DNA from: Parcubacteria group bacterium
GTDB taxonomy: Bacteria > Patescibacteriota > Minisyncoccia > Phycocordibacterales > JABMOB01
Assembly: GCA_013204345.1 (NCBI GenBank)
Contig: JABMOB010000026.1
Coordinates: forward strand, 1-37,836
Length of the DNA stretch: 37,836 nucleotides
Reading direction: 5' to 3'
Numbering within the stretch: position 1 is the first letter of the stretch; every line of letters starts with the position of its first letter. Positions 1 through 8,498 of this stretch are shown here, in pieces. Under the pieces are notes generated by a model. The model saw nothing but the letters and a program-made list of their open reading frames with translations, made no database searches and was not told the DNA's origin. Made by a program: the position numbers and the translations under genes.

Positions 1-1274
1 AAATCATTTTCAGATATTTTCCCCAAAATTTCTACAATTTTTTCAATATGAATTTTAGTAGATTCTTTGGAATTATCTTTTCCTAAAAGTTTTTCTGTCT
101 CAATCGTTGGTTTCTGTAAAAAATACGATAGTTCACCAGAGGTTTCCATATCCCCCACCTCGCAGGCGACAGAAACTCTATCTTTAATAACCGGAATTAT
201 TTTTGTGATTATTGAATGGTACAGCGGAGAATTTTTAATTGCATTAGAAAGATATTTTTCTATAGAAGCTTTAAAATCGTCATCGGATAACATCAAAAGA
301 TGTTCCCGATTTACCCATTTTAGTTTTTCTTCATTAAATCTCCCCCCCGCTTTATGTATCTGTTCAAGTTTAAATAAACTTACAAATTCTTGCACTGTTA
401 GCACTTCTTTTTCATCACCAGGGTTCCAACCAATAAAAGCGAGAAAATTGACCATCGCCGAGGCTAAATAACCTTCTTTACGATATTCTAAAATATCTTT
501 AGCACCATCTCTTTTACCGAGCTTTTTTTTGCCGTCAGGGGTCATAATAGGTGGTAGAGTGACAAATTCAGGTCTCTTGATGTCCAGAGCATCATAAAGA
601 GACAGAAATTTTGGGGTAGAAGAAATAAATTCATCAGCTCTAAAAATATGAGTGACCCCCATTTCTAAATCATCGATAATATGGGCAAAGTTATATGTAG
701 GATATCCGTCACTTTTGATAAGTATAAAATCGTCCAGAGCTTCCGGGCCAGCCTTTAGATCCCCACGCACAAGATCGTGCCATTCATACGACTTTATTTG
801 CGACACCTTGAGCCTGAGAGCTTGCGCCCCATCCCAAACAGGAGGATTTTCCGGTCTATGATCTCTATACAAAAAAGCCTTGTGTTCTTCTTCGGCTGTT
901 TTTCTAAACTTTTCCAATTCCCCTTCTGTGTATGGGTCTGCATATGCAAGCCCTTTTTCCACAAGAATACGAGCGTATTTTTTATAGTTTTCTAGACGTT
1001 TTGATTGAAAATATGGAGCACTTGGCCCTCCAATATCAGGACCTTCATCCCATATAATTCCAAGCCATTTCAAAGACTCCATTATGTGTTCTACCGAGCC
1101 TTCCACCTCACGTTCTTTGTCGGTATCCTCAACCCTAAGAATAAATTTTCCATTATTTTGCTTAGCATAGGCCCAAGCAAAAAGGGCGGTCCTTACACCA
1201 CCTACATGCAAAAACCCTGTGGGAGAAGGGGCAAATCTAGTTACAATTTTCTGTTTTTTGGAAAATATACCCAT
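1..1274 (-). CDS. gltX: Glutamyl-tRNA synthetase, 3' end beyond window
   Basis: Class I aminoacyl-tRNA synthetase that charges glutamate onto tRNA-Glu in the cytoplasm. Reading the minus strand from the ATG at 1274 gives 424 uninterrupted codons running off the left edge, so about 50-60 C-terminal residues are missing compared with the usual 470-490. The N-terminus has the family signature RFAPSPTGFLHVGG, in which HVGG (residues 23-26) is the HIGH motif. KLGKRDG near residue 250 is the KMSKS-type loop. The anticodon-binding domain follows, starting with sequence such as FLAFIGWNPG. It sits downstream of murG on the same strand, separated by an 89-bp repeat-rich spacer. No Shine-Dalgarno site precedes the ATG. 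Whether the enzyme also charges tRNA-Gln cannot be read from this part. Confidence 0.95.
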   Translation of the reverse strand, partial: MGIFSKKQKIVTRFAPSPTGFLHVGGVRTALFAWAYAKQNNGKFILRVEDTDKEREVEGSVEHIMESLKWLGIIWDEGPDIGGPSAPYFQSKRLENYKKYARILVEKGLAYADPYTEGELEKFRKTAEEEHKAFLYRDHRPENPPVWDGAQALRLKVSQIKSYEWHDLVRGDLKAGPEALDDFILIKSDGYPTYNFAHIIDDLEMGVTHIFRADEFISSTPKFLSLYDALDIKRPEFVTLPPIMTPDGKKKLGKRDGAKDILEYRKEGYLASAMVNFLAFIGWNPGDEKEVLTVQEFVSLFKLEQIHKAGGRFNEEKLKWVNREHLLMLSDDDFKASIEKYLSNAIKNSPLYHSIITKIIPVIKDRVSVACEVGDMETSGELSYFLQKPTIETEKLLGKDNSKESTKIHIEKIVEILGKISEND

Positions 1275-1363
1275 TATATAATTTTATTCATAGCTATTCG
1301 TATAATTCGTAACATTCGCTCGCTTGCGCGTACACGCAGGCAGGTATATTAGTATGTTTATCT
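1275..1363. repeat. Intergenic palindromic repeat, diverged copy A
   Basis: The spacer between murG and gltX is rich in short ATTCGTA/TTCGTAA words and ends in ATTAGTATGTTTATC. This resembles the end of the repeat at 18609-18726 (ATTGGTATGTTTATC), also placed just before the stop codon of the upstream minus-strand gene. The middle holds a GC-rich patch around 1316-1342. It is probably a diverged member of the same intergenic family. Confidence 0.45.
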
Positions 1364-2491
1364 TTATTTTTCGTGCCGCAAAGCTATTGTCAATATTTCT
1401 TTGGCGATTTTTTCCGCAGCATCGGGGTGATTGAAAGACTCTGTCCCTTTCTTCATGGCTTCTCTTCCTGTGGAACTGTCCATAAGACGGTTGATTTCAG
1501 AAACAAGAATATTGGCTGATAAGTTTTCTTCTTCAACAACTACACACGCACCGCTTCTAGCATACGCAAAAGCATTTTTTCTCTGATGGTCACCGTTAGT
1601 ATCCGTAATAGGAATAATAATTGAAGGAATCTTCCATGAGGCAATTTCAAATATAGTTGAACCAGCCCTAGATATAACGATATTAGCCGCCCCAGCCGCC
1701 ATACGCATCCCAAGAACATTTAAATAATCGAATGGTTTATACCTATTTTCATGAGGATTATCACGAAGCATAACACTAGCACGCTCCGTAACCTGTTTTA
1801 AATTTTTTCTTCCAACTTGATGTATTACCTCAAAGCGCTCCACCAACCGTGGAAGTGCATCCACGATTGTCTCATTTATAATTTGTGAACCAAGAGATCC
1901 TCCTAAAATAAACAAAACCGGCGTATTGTCTTCTAATTTTAAAAATTCTCGTGCACCAGTTTTTAATGGTTGAATCAATTCTTTGCGAACGGGATTGCCT
2001 GTATAAGCCACTTTTTCTTTAGGAAAATATTCTGCAGCCTCAGGATAAGACACTGCAATCTTCTCAGCAAATTTACCGGCCCAAAGATTTACTCTTCCTG
2101 GTACACTATCTGATTCATGAATTACCACAGGTATACGAAAAACTTTTGCCGCGAAAAGCGCTGGAAAGCTTGCATACCCACCTTTACTAAAGACAACATC
2201 TGGATAAATATTAAAAACTTCCCAAAGCGAACCCAAAACTCCCCAAAACGTTTTAAACAAATCAAAAAAGTTTAAAATAGAAAAATACCTTCGAATTTTA
2301 CCGGCAGAATTTTTTTTAAAAGTAATACTGTTGTCAAAAAGGGTACCTGCGTTGTAAGGACTATTGGACATATAGTAAATATCCGCATTCATAAGCCGAT
2401 TTTCCTTCCTAAGTTTATTTATAGCTTCCGCAATAGCAATAATTGGATAGAAATGCCCACCACTACCACCGCCTGTAAGTAAAATTTTCAT
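1364..2491 (-). CDS. murG: MurG, lipid II-forming GlcNAc transferase
   Basis: Transfers GlcNAc from UDP-GlcNAc to undecaprenyl-PP-MurNAc-pentapeptide (lipid I) to give lipid II, at the inner face of the membrane. The 375-residue protein has normal MurG length. It opens with the glycine-rich loop LLTGGGSGGHFYP (residues 4-16), carries HESDSVPGRVN (the HEQN..PG site) in the N-domain, GGSLGSQ at the start of the C-domain, and SRAGSTIFEIASWKIPSIII, the donor-binding helix region. The start overlaps the ftsW stop by 4 bases, so the two are probably co-translated. No Shine-Dalgarno site is visible at proper spacing. Confidence 0.96.
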   Translation of the reverse strand: MKILLTGGGSGGHFYPIIAIAEAINKLRKENRLMNADIYYMSNSPYNAGTLFDNSITFKKNSAGKIRRYFSILNFFDLFKTFWGVLGSLWEVFNIYPDVVFSKGGYASFPALFAAKVFRIPVVIHESDSVPGRVNLWAGKFAEKIAVSYPEAAEYFPKEKVAYTGNPVRKELIQPLKTGAREFLKLEDNTPVLFILGGSLGSQIINETIVDALPRLVERFEVIHQVGRKNLKQVTERASVMLRDNPHENRYKPFDYLNVLGMRMAAGAANIVISRAGSTIFEIASWKIPSIIIPITDTNGDHQRKNAFAYARSGACVVVEEENLSANILVSEINRLMDSSTGREAMKKGTESFNHPDAAEKIAKEILTIALRHEK

Positions 2492-3585
2492 CTCTTTTGA
2501 TATTTAGAAATATTTAATACGATACCTATCTCAGCTAAAGTCATAAAAAGTGCCGTTCCACCATGACTAACAAATACAAGCGGTATACCAGAAAGTGGCA
2601 AAACACCGAGAATTGCACCAATGTTTACAAATGACTGAGATATGATAAGTATAACAATTCCAACGACCAAAAGTCTACCGAAGGAATCTGGCGCTTTTAT
2701 AGATATTTTGAGACCCCTAAATGCAAAAAATAAAAATAATAATATAATCGATGATGCTCCAATAAAACCAAACTCCTCACCAGCAACAGCGAAAATAGAG
2801 TCCCCTATTGGCTCCGGTAGAAAATTAAACTTCTGAACACTTTGTCCAAATCCCCTACCTCCTATACCTCCTGAACCAATTGCAATTAGCGATTGCTGAA
2901 TCTGATAACCTGAACCCAAAGAATCTTTTGAAGGATCCAAAAAAGTTGTTATTCTATCTTTTATATATGGTCTAAATAAGGAAAGGATCAATACCCCACA
3001 AAAAACTGCGAGCAAAAGAAGCCCAACATGCCTCCAAAGTGCCCCAGCTACGACAAACATAGCTAACCCAGCAAAAAAGATCACAATAAAGGTGCCAGTG
3101 TCAGGTTGTTTCAAAAGTATAAGACCTGTAATCCCAGTAATACCAATAAAAGAAAGTAGTCCATATGAAAATGAGGTGACTTTTTCTTTTATCCCAGACA
3201 TCCACGCCGCAAAATATATAATAAAACCAATTTTCAACAATTCTGCAGGCTGAAAAGAAAATCCTGCTATAACAATCCATCTTTGTGCACCACCATGGGT
3301 AAAACCGAGTCCAGGCACAAAAACTAAAAGTGTTAGAACAATACTTGCCAGAAAAATAAAAAGTGCGTATTTACGCCAAAATCGATAATGTATCTTAGAA
3401 TTGATAATTAAAGCAATCGTACCTAAAAATAATCCGAAAAAAGCCTGATTAAAGGCGACACTAGAAAATTCAGCGCCGTCTCTTGCCAAAAGCCCAAGAG
3501 AAGCTGAACTAAAAATAAAAAAACCTCCTACTGTTAAAAGGATAACTGCAATCAAAAATGGTTTATCAAAAGAAACTGTTTTCAT
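2488..3585 (-). CDS. ftsW: FtsW/RodA-family SEDS glycosyltransferase, probably FtsW
   Basis: SEDS-family integral membrane protein that polymerises lipid II into glycan strands together with a class B PBP. The 365 residues form about ten hydrophobic segments. Conserved SEDS features are GGAQRWI followed by FSFQPAELLKI, KQPDTGT, and AVAGEEFGFIG in the last third, which contains the acidic residue needed for activity. Close linkage to murG favours FtsW over RodA, but this is the only SEDS gene in the window and could serve both the ftsI and mrdA PBPs. Its leader (3586-3717) is the structured element described separately. The AGGG in that element, 9 bases before the ATG, is the only Shine-Dalgarno-like site. 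Confidence 0.93.
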   Translation of the reverse strand: MKTVSFDKPFLIAVILLTVGGFFIFSSASLGLLARDGAEFSSVAFNQAFFGLFLGTIALIINSKIHYRFWRKYALFIFLASIVLTLLVFVPGLGFTHGGAQRWIVIAGFSFQPAELLKIGFIIYFAAWMSGIKEKVTSFSYGLLSFIGITGITGLILLKQPDTGTFIVIFFAGLAMFVVAGALWRHVGLLLLAVFCGVLILSLFRPYIKDRITTFLDPSKDSLGSGYQIQQSLIAIGSGGIGGRGFGQSVQKFNFLPEPIGDSIFAVAGEEFGFIGASSIILLFLFFAFRGLKISIKAPDSFGRLLVVGIVILIISQSFVNIGAILGVLPLSGIPLVFVSHGGTALFMTLAEIGIVLNISKYQKR

Positions 3586-3593
3586 GTTGGTTT

Positions 3594-3716
3594 ACCCTGT
3601 TAAATATGATTTGTATTACAAATCATAACTTTAAATTCTATTTAATCTAAAATCTCCGTAATTGTAACATACGAGCACAGCAAAATATTATGATATTTAA
3701 AGTTATTTAACAGGGT
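3594..3716 (-). promoter_or_regulatory. Three-way-junction leader of ftsW
   Basis: Three nested perfect inverted repeats abut with no unpaired base between them. The closing stem is ACCCTGTTAAAT (3594-3605) with ATTTAACAGGGT (3705-3716). The first arm is ATGATTTGT (3606-3614) with ACAAATCAT (3618-3626). The second arm is AACTTTAAAT (3627-3636) with ATTTAAAGTT (3695-3704). On the minus strand the element starts about at the transcription start predicted from the -10 at 3719-3724 and ends 8 bases before the ftsW ATG. Its last strand carries AGGG, so folding would hide the only ribosome-binding sequence. The same closing stem recurs upstream of mraZ (20104-20161). Confidence 0.75.
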
Positions 3717-3718
3717 GA

Positions 3719-3724
3719 ATTATA
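3719..3724 (-). promoter_or_regulatory. Extended -10 promoter of ftsW-murG
   Basis: On the minus strand TATAAT is preceded by TGT, giving an extended -10. The predicted start of transcription falls at about 3712, at the outer edge of the three-way-junction element. No clear -35 is seen. Confidence 0.5.
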
Positions 3725-3751
3725 ACACGGGTCAGAATAAGATTTTTGTAA

Positions 3752-3757
3752 TATAAT
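3752..3757 (+). promoter_or_regulatory. -10 promoter element of galU
   Basis: A perfect TATAAT lies 27 bases before the galU ATG, giving a leader of about 20 bases with no Shine-Dalgarno site. The -35 is not recognisable. Confidence 0.45.
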
Positions 3758-3784
3758 AAGGTCTTACAAATAACACACACACCA

Positions 3785-4654
3785 ATGTCAAAAATTAAAA
3801 AAGTAATCATCCCAGTAGCAGGTCTTGGCACAAGATTTCTCCCTGCAACAAAAGCTCAACCAAAAGAAATGCTTCCAATAGTAGACAAACCAATTATCCA
3901 ATACATTATTGAAAGTGCAGTAGAATCTGGAATTGAAGACATTATTCTTGTCACCGGAAAAACAAAACGTGCGATAGAAGACCATTTTGACCAAGATGAA
4001 TTTCTTGAGCGGTATCTTATTGAGGCAGGCAAAGAAAAATATGCTGAGAAAATAAGAAAAATATCAAAGCTCGCTAATTTTATCTATATTCGTCAAAAAG
4101 GCCCGTATGGAAATGGTACCCCTGTTTTGAATGCTAAACATATTATTGGAGACGAACCCTTTGCTGTGCTTTGGGGAGATGATATTTGGAACACACCGCG
4201 TGTACCACACCTGAAACAACTCATGGATGTTTTTGAAAAATATGGTGATCCTGTAATTTCTGCAATGATGACTGATGACGAAGGTACTGGAAAATATGGG
4301 ATTATCGATGGAGTAAAAATTGGCGATGATACATATGAAGTAAAATCAATCATTGAAAAACCTGGAGCAGAAAAAGCCCCTTCGCGAATTGCTTCTCTTG
4401 GTGGATATATTTTTACACCGGACATTTTTCTAGAACTGGAGAAAACTCCCGTAGGAAAAGGGAATGAATTATGGCTCGTTGATGCTATCGCCCGCTTACT
4501 TGAAAAACGACCGATTTACGCAAAAATTATAGATGGAGATTATATGGATATTGGCTCAAAATTAGGTTTCCTTAAAGCCAATGTGCATTTTGGTTTAAAT
4601 GATGCAGATGTAAAAGATGAGCTAAAAAAATATTTGAAAGAAGTTTTGAAATGA
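3785..4654 (+). CDS. galU: UTP-glucose-1-phosphate uridylyltransferase
   Basis: Makes UDP-glucose from UTP and glucose-1-phosphate, a precursor for surface polysaccharides and glycolipids. The 289-residue protein has full family length and the nucleotidyltransferase signature VIPVAGLGTRFLPATKA (residues 8-24), followed by PKEMLPIVDKPIIQYI. Further on are WGDDIW (metal-binding aspartates), IIEKP, and SLGGYIFTPDIF. It is divergent from ftsW with a 199-bp shared upstream region. It is more likely GalU than a thymidylyltransferase because of the spacing of the G-x-G-T-R loop and the KEMLP motif. The stop codon overlaps the tail of a terminator serving the convergent small gene. Confidence 0.95.
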   Translation: MSKIKKVIIPVAGLGTRFLPATKAQPKEMLPIVDKPIIQYIIESAVESGIEDIILVTGKTKRAIEDHFDQDEFLERYLIEAGKEKYAEKIRKISKLANFIYIRQKGPYGNGTPVLNAKHIIGDEPFAVLWGDDIWNTPRVPHLKQLMDVFEKYGDPVISAMMTDDEGTGKYGIIDGVKIGDDTYEVKSIIEKPGAEKAPSRIASLGGYIFTPDIFLELEKTPVGKGNELWLVDAIARLLEKRPIYAKIIDGDYMDIGSKLGFLKANVHFGLNDADVKDELKKYLKEVLK

Positions 4655-4677
4655 AAAACCGTCACATTCAGTAACGG
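4654..4677 (-). terminator. Terminator of the 63-residue membrane protein gene
   Basis: On the minus strand CCGTTAC (4677-4671) pairs with GTGACGG (4665-4659) around a 5-base loop and is followed at once by TTTTT. It lies 27 bases past the small gene's stop and touches the galU stop codon. Confidence 0.65.
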
Positions 4678-4704
4678 CTATCGTTTTGACATTTTTAGTT
4701 CAAA

Positions 4705-4896
4705 TTACCGATAATGTAGATAAGAAACAAACAAAAGAAGGGCAACCCCTCCCAAAGAACAAAAAACTCCTCCGATAATGTAGTTACGTTGGTGCTTATA
4801 ACCATAAACAGAGACCAGAGGATTATTTGAGTCCAACACGCACCGTAGACCACCAAGGACCATGACCAGAGCAACGATACATAGGAAGATTATCAT
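4705..4896 (-). CDS. Small two-helix membrane protein, unknown function
   Basis: I do not recognise a family for this 63-residue protein. It has two hydrophobic segments, roughly residues 2-20 and 38-60, joined by a polar loop with a KHQR basic patch, so it should be a small hairpin membrane protein with a short basic tail (HYR). The reality of the gene is supported by a strong Shine-Dalgarno site, AAGGAGA, ending 7 bases before the ATG (on the minus strand), and by a dedicated terminator downstream. Both are rare in this window. It has its own transcription unit between galU and mraY and could be part of the envelope, but nothing in the sequence says how. Confidence 0.7.
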   Translation of the reverse strand: MIIFLCIVALVMVLGGLRCVLDSNNPLVSVYGYKHQRNYIIGGVFCSLGGVALLLFVSYLHYR

Positions 4897-4960
4897 CAGA
4901 TTTTCTCCTTATATTAAAAACCTGATCATATATAAACATATTCACCAAACTAAATCAAAC

Positions 4961-6040
4961 CTACCCAACCAACGCCAAAATCATTCCTAAAATAGCAAAG
5001 ATTACCCCTATAACCCAAAAACGCATCACAACCTTATAAGACGGCCAACCAAGAGCTTCAAAGTGATGATGAATTGGTGCGATAAGAAAAACTTTTTTGC
5101 CATTTCTAAACTTTTTTGACGTAAGCTGAATAACATCCGACAAAGATGTCAAAATAAGTGGCATAGCGATAATAGGCAGTACCAGTATTCCATAACCACC
5201 ACCGAGAGAATCTGTCATAAAAGCCACGACGGCCAAAGTCATAGTCAACCCCATCGTTCCAGTTTCAGACATATAAAATCTAGCTGGAGGAATATTAAAC
5301 CATAAAAAGGCTAGTATACCACCGACAATCAAAGCACAAAAAGCCGCGAGATTTATTTGATTTTGTGAAAATGCGATCCCCGCATAAGCGGCAAACATAG
5401 TAGCAAAAACCCCGCCAGCAAGACCATCTAATCCATCTATCACTCCACCAGAATAAATACCGACAGTAACCAAAGAAAAGAAAATTATGAAAAACCAACC
5501 AAGCGGTATTCCCCCACCCCAAGCCATCGGTAAACCGATTGAGGAAACATCCAATTTAAAGAAAAACCAAGCCCCACAAAGAAGTCCTATAACAGAAACT
5601 ATAACTAAACGTTTTTTTAGTGACAAACCGCCTGCAATATGTCCACCAGTTCCCTTTACTTCCAAAAAATCGTCAACAAGTCCCACTAAAGCACCCACAA
5701 TAAGAGTAGCTAGAGGGATCCACGTTTGGTTTCTACTTAAAAAATCTAGCTTACTAATAATGTCTCCTGGAAAAAATTTTGAGACTAGCCATATACCCAC
5801 AATAGTAAGAGCCGCACTAAACCAAATGACTATTCCACCCATCTTAGGAGTTCCTACTTCTTTATTTTTATGAAGCTCGTTGAAGATAGGCGTGGCTCGT
5901 CCATCCGGAGCAACTTTGCCAGATTTTTTCTTCCACATCTCATGTTTATAAAGATATTTTGTGAGAATAGGAGTAAAAACCACACCAACAATAAAGGCAA
6001 TAATTGATGGAAGAAAAACTTTTATAACATTTATGATCAT
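4961..6040 (-). CDS. mraY: MraY, lipid I synthase
   Basis: Transfers phospho-MurNAc-pentapeptide from UDP to undecaprenyl phosphate, giving lipid I. The 359-residue polytopic protein has the family's usual length and about ten membrane segments. Seen motifs are LVGLVDDFLEVKG (the aspartate pair), DGLDGLAGG, and APIHHHFEALGW, the HHH motif. In place of the usual NLTDGLDGLA the sequence reads SGGVIDGLDGLA, so the normally conserved asparagine is absent. A TATAAT box (minus strand, 6054-6049) lies only 8 bases before the ATG, which suggests a leaderless message. It follows dacA on the same strand and its product feeds MurG. Confidence 0.95.
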   Translation of the reverse strand: MIINVIKVFLPSIIAFIVGVVFTPILTKYLYKHEMWKKKSGKVAPDGRATPIFNELHKNKEVGTPKMGGIVIWFSAALTIVGIWLVSKFFPGDIISKLDFLSRNQTWIPLATLIVGALVGLVDDFLEVKGTGGHIAGGLSLKKRLVIVSVIGLLCGAWFFFKLDVSSIGLPMAWGGGIPLGWFFIIFFSLVTVGIYSGGVIDGLDGLAGGVFATMFAAYAGIAFSQNQINLAAFCALIVGGILAFLWFNIPPARFYMSETGTMGLTMTLAVVAFMTDSLGGGYGILVLPIIAMPLILTSLSDVIQLTSKKFRNGKKVFLIAPIHHHFEALGWPSYKVVMRFWVIGVIFAILGMILALVG

Positions 6041-6048
6041 TGGATTGT

Positions 6049-6054
6049 ATTATA
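6049..6054 (-). promoter_or_regulatory. -10 box of mraY, start-codon proximal
   Basis: TATAAT on the minus strand, 8 bases before the mraY ATG. With normal spacing transcription would begin at or next to the A of the start codon. Confidence 0.5.
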
Positions 6055-6085
6055 GCTATCTAAATGTGATTTGGCAAAAAATCTT

Positions 6086-7051
6086 TTACTGATCTATATA
6101 CTTCATCGTGGCATCAACAATTTTTGACACATCGTCAAACCGACCGTCATAAGTAGAACCAAAAACAGAAATAATAATAGGACGGCCTAGAAACGGATCT
6201 ATTGCTATCACCAAATTTCCACCAGCAAGATTCGTATAACCTGTTTTAGAGGCGATAATACCAGGAATTTTGTCTATATCAATATTTGTATTTTTCGCGT
6301 AATGTGAAATATTATTCAAAGACTCGATTTTAACCGAACCATGTTTTGTAGATTCAACAATTTCCGGATGATTTTTTAAAATATATTCCATAAGTATTGC
6401 CATATCTTTTGCCGAACCGACGGCTCCTGGCAAAGTATCCTCGGTATCCAAACCATCTTCATTCAAAAAATAAGTTTGTGTCAGCCCAAGTGACTCGGCT
6501 TTTTCATTCATTTTTTTAACAAATTCTGCTCTACCAATATCCAGATTTTCTCCAGGATTACCGTTGATCACAGAACCAACAACAGAAGCGACCGCACGAG
6601 CACCATCGTTGGACGAAACAGTCAAAGTAAAATTGAGCAGGTTCTTTAGATTCCATCTCTCTTGAGAAAAAAGTCCTGTGTCCCCTTCTTCAGCCAAAAA
6701 CTCTTTATCGATTTCAATTACGGTATATGGAGGAACAAGATCAATCGCTGTGATAGCCATCATAAGTTTGGCAACAGAAGCCAGAGGAACTTTTTTGTCT
6801 GGATTAAAGGCATATAGAGGAGTTTTGTTTACAATATCCCATACAAATACAGACTGGGCTGATAGTTTTATATTTTTGAATGGATCTACAAAAACTTTCT
6901 CTGGTTTTTTTTCAATATTTTTTACCAACTTTGAAGTACTGTTTGCATAAAAAATACCAAACAATATAATCAGGGCGAAAAAAATTGTTGCCAGCGCAAC
7001 AAAAGTAGATTTCTTTTCAAAAAAATTTACCTTCCGGTTTTGTTCGTCCAT
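6086..7051 (-). CDS. dacA: D-alanyl-D-alanine carboxypeptidase, S11 family (PBP5-like)
   Basis: Removes the terminal D-Ala from peptidoglycan stem peptides outside the membrane. The 321-residue protein has one N-terminal membrane anchor (about residues 16-35) followed by the S11 serine peptidase fold. The active-site motifs are all present: SVAK (S92, K95), SSN (146-148) and KTG (269-271). DGLDTED and GYTNLAGGNLV are also typical. The C-terminal amphipathic domain found in larger DacA proteins is missing, and the anchor is at the N-terminus instead. Its start lies 3 bases after the scpB stop, so it belongs to the scpA-scpB-dacA-mraY string. Confidence 0.92.
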   Translation of the reverse strand: MDEQNRKVNFFEKKSTFVALATIFFALIILFGIFYANSTSKLVKNIEKKPEKVFVDPFKNIKLSAQSVFVWDIVNKTPLYAFNPDKKVPLASVAKLMMAITAIDLVPPYTVIEIDKEFLAEEGDTGLFSQERWNLKNLLNFTLTVSSNDGARAVASVVGSVINGNPGENLDIGRAEFVKKMNEKAESLGLTQTYFLNEDGLDTEDTLPGAVGSAKDMAILMEYILKNHPEIVESTKHGSVKIESLNNISHYAKNTNIDIDKIPGIIASKTGYTNLAGGNLVIAIDPFLGRPIIISVFGSTYDGRFDDVSKIVDATMKYIDQ

Positions 7052-7053
7052 TT

Positions 7054-7671
7054 TTAATTTAGTTGTGTTGTCTCCGTATTTTCCACTTCTACTTGAGCAT
7101 CATCATCCTCTTTTTTTTCCTGTTCAATAACCTCTTCCACTTCCCTTTTAACCTCTACATATTCGGGCAAATCCTCTATCTTTGAGATACCCATAAAAGA
7201 AAGTACCTCAAACGTTGGCTTATAGAGAAAAGAACGAGCATCATTAGTATTTTGAATCCTCTCTACTAAACCCCTTATGAGCAGATTACGTAGAATAAAA
7301 TTTGAATTAACTCCGCGAATATAGTCTATTTCTCGGCGACTAATAGGTCCTTTATACAGAATAATAGACAATGTTTCAAGCCCGGCACGCCCCAAGTCAC
7401 GAGTAAGCTCTTCTTTGGTGACAGCTGAAATAAGATCTGACATTTCTGGTGAAGTTCTAAGCTCTACTTCATCATCTTTTCTCATAAGTACCAATCCCCT
7501 GTCCGATAATTTGTTTTCTAAAACAACAAGAGCTTCTGAAACTTTTTCAGACGTCTCACCAATAAGTTCAGATATTTTTTTAATAGAAACCGGCTCACTT
7601 TTGAAAAACAATAACGCTTCTATTTTTGCATCTATTGTTGATTTTGTTTTGTTTTGATTTTCTTCTTGCAT
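7054..7671 (-). CDS. scpB: ScpB, segregation and condensation protein B
   Basis: Winged-helix partner of the kleisin ScpA in the SMC condensin complex. The 205-residue protein begins IDAKIEALLFFKSEPVSIKK, the usual ScpB opening. It has two winged-helix repeats, with ELTRDLGRAGLETLSIILYK and GPISRREIDYIRGVNS in the second, followed by LPEYVEV and a long acidic low-complexity tail of glutamates and aspartates from about residue 175. It lies 57 bases downstream of scpA and almost touches dacA. No smc gene is in the window. Confidence 0.94.
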   Translation of the reverse strand: MQEENQNKTKSTIDAKIEALLFFKSEPVSIKKISELIGETSEKVSEALVVLENKLSDRGLVLMRKDDEVELRTSPEMSDLISAVTKEELTRDLGRAGLETLSIILYKGPISRREIDYIRGVNSNFILRNLLIRGLVERIQNTNDARSFLYKPTFEVLSFMGISKIEDLPEYVEVKREVEEVIEQEKKEDDDAQVEVENTETTQLN

Positions 7672-7728
7672 GATTTTTGTATTTACTTTAAGAACTTTAT
7701 AGACTTTTGACTTTTAGACTAACAGGAT
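7672..7728. repeat. Short degenerate GACTTT-type repeat spacer
   Basis: The scpA-scpB gap contains the run ACTTTATAGACTTTTGAC followed by TTTTAGACTAAC, a degenerate repeat of GACTTTNNGAC words. Similar words recur in the spacers at 20325-20446 and 37383-37420. Confidence 0.4.
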
Positions 7729-8463
7729 CTACATGTAGTTTGGCACATGTAAATCCTGTGTCTGCATATCTATATCATCAAACATTTTGTCTTGAGTCAC
7801 AGCAATAACCCCTTGCTTCACAAGCTCCAACATTGCCAAAAAACTAACTATAACATTTACTTTTTCTTCTTTGCCAATACCGGAAAAATTCTTGAAACTC
7901 ATCTTGAGACTTGATTTTACCCTTTCTGTGAGTCTAACGATAGTCTCCTCAAGACTCAAAACTTTTTTCACAACTACATTAGCAAGTTTTTCAACCTTAG
8001 GTACATTTTTCAAGACCTCTTTTATAGAAGCAAGTACGCCAGACGAAGTGATAGTTTTCTCGGGAGAAAACACAGGCTCTATATTTTTACTTGGCATCTT
8101 TTCAAACATAATTTCTTTGCCAAAAGTGTTTTTAACGTGAATACTCAGGTCCTTTATACGTTTGTAAAGTTTAAGTCTTTTTTCCAAATCTTCGATACTC
8201 GATTCTTCTTCCAAAGTAAGATCTAGAGTTGGTAAAAGCGATTTTGATTTTATAAGCAAAAGAGTAGAAGCAATCAATATAAAATGAGCACTTTCTGCTA
8301 TAGGAAAATTCTGAATACTCTTTACGTATTCAATATAATCATCCGTAACCTTCGCAAGCGAAATGTCACTAATAAAAAGCTTCCTCTTTTCAATGAGATT
8401 CAAAAGGAGATCCAGAGGACCTTGAAATACTTCCGTTTTTACACTATATGAAGTCGTTTCCAC
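7729..8463 (-). CDS. scpA: ScpA, kleisin subunit of condensin
   Basis: Kleisin that bridges SMC heads and binds ScpB during chromosome segregation. The 244-residue protein opens YSVKTEVFQGPLDLLLNLIE, the diagnostic ScpA N-terminus, continues with DISLAKVTDDYIEYV and AHFILIASTLLLIKSKSLLP, and ends with a winged-helix part including VIVSFLAMLELVKQGVIAV. The start codon is GTG at 8463. A TATAAT box on the minus strand (8475-8470) is only 6 bases away, so the message is probably leaderless. It is divergent from lysC. Confidence 0.94.
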   Translation of the reverse strand: METTSYSVKTEVFQGPLDLLLNLIEKRKLFISDISLAKVTDDYIEYVKSIQNFPIAESAHFILIASTLLLIKSKSLLPTLDLTLEEESSIEDLEKRLKLYKRIKDLSIHVKNTFGKEIMFEKMPSKNIEPVFSPEKTITSSGVLASIKEVLKNVPKVEKLANVVVKKVLSLEETIVRLTERVKSSLKMSFKNFSGIGKEEKVNVIVSFLAMLELVKQGVIAVTQDKMFDDIDMQTQDLHVPNYM

Positions 8464-8469
8464 CCTTTA

Positions 8470-8475
8470 ATTATA
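8470..8475 (-). promoter_or_regulatory. -10 box of scpA, start-codon proximal
   Basis: TATAAT on the minus strand 6 bases before the GTG start of scpA. An AAAGG lies between them but is too close to act as a Shine-Dalgarno site. Confidence 0.5.
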
Positions 8476-8498
8476 ACACTTTTTAGGATTATACACAC

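Noticed and set aside
67-1352. Plus-strand open frames across the left end
   Set aside because: They are antisense to gltX, which has strong synthetase motifs on the minus strand; the plus-strand products show no family features.
4093-4425. Minus-strand 110-codon frame inside galU
   Set aside because: Fully antisense to conserved galU sequence, with proline- and serine-rich composition typical of shadow frames.
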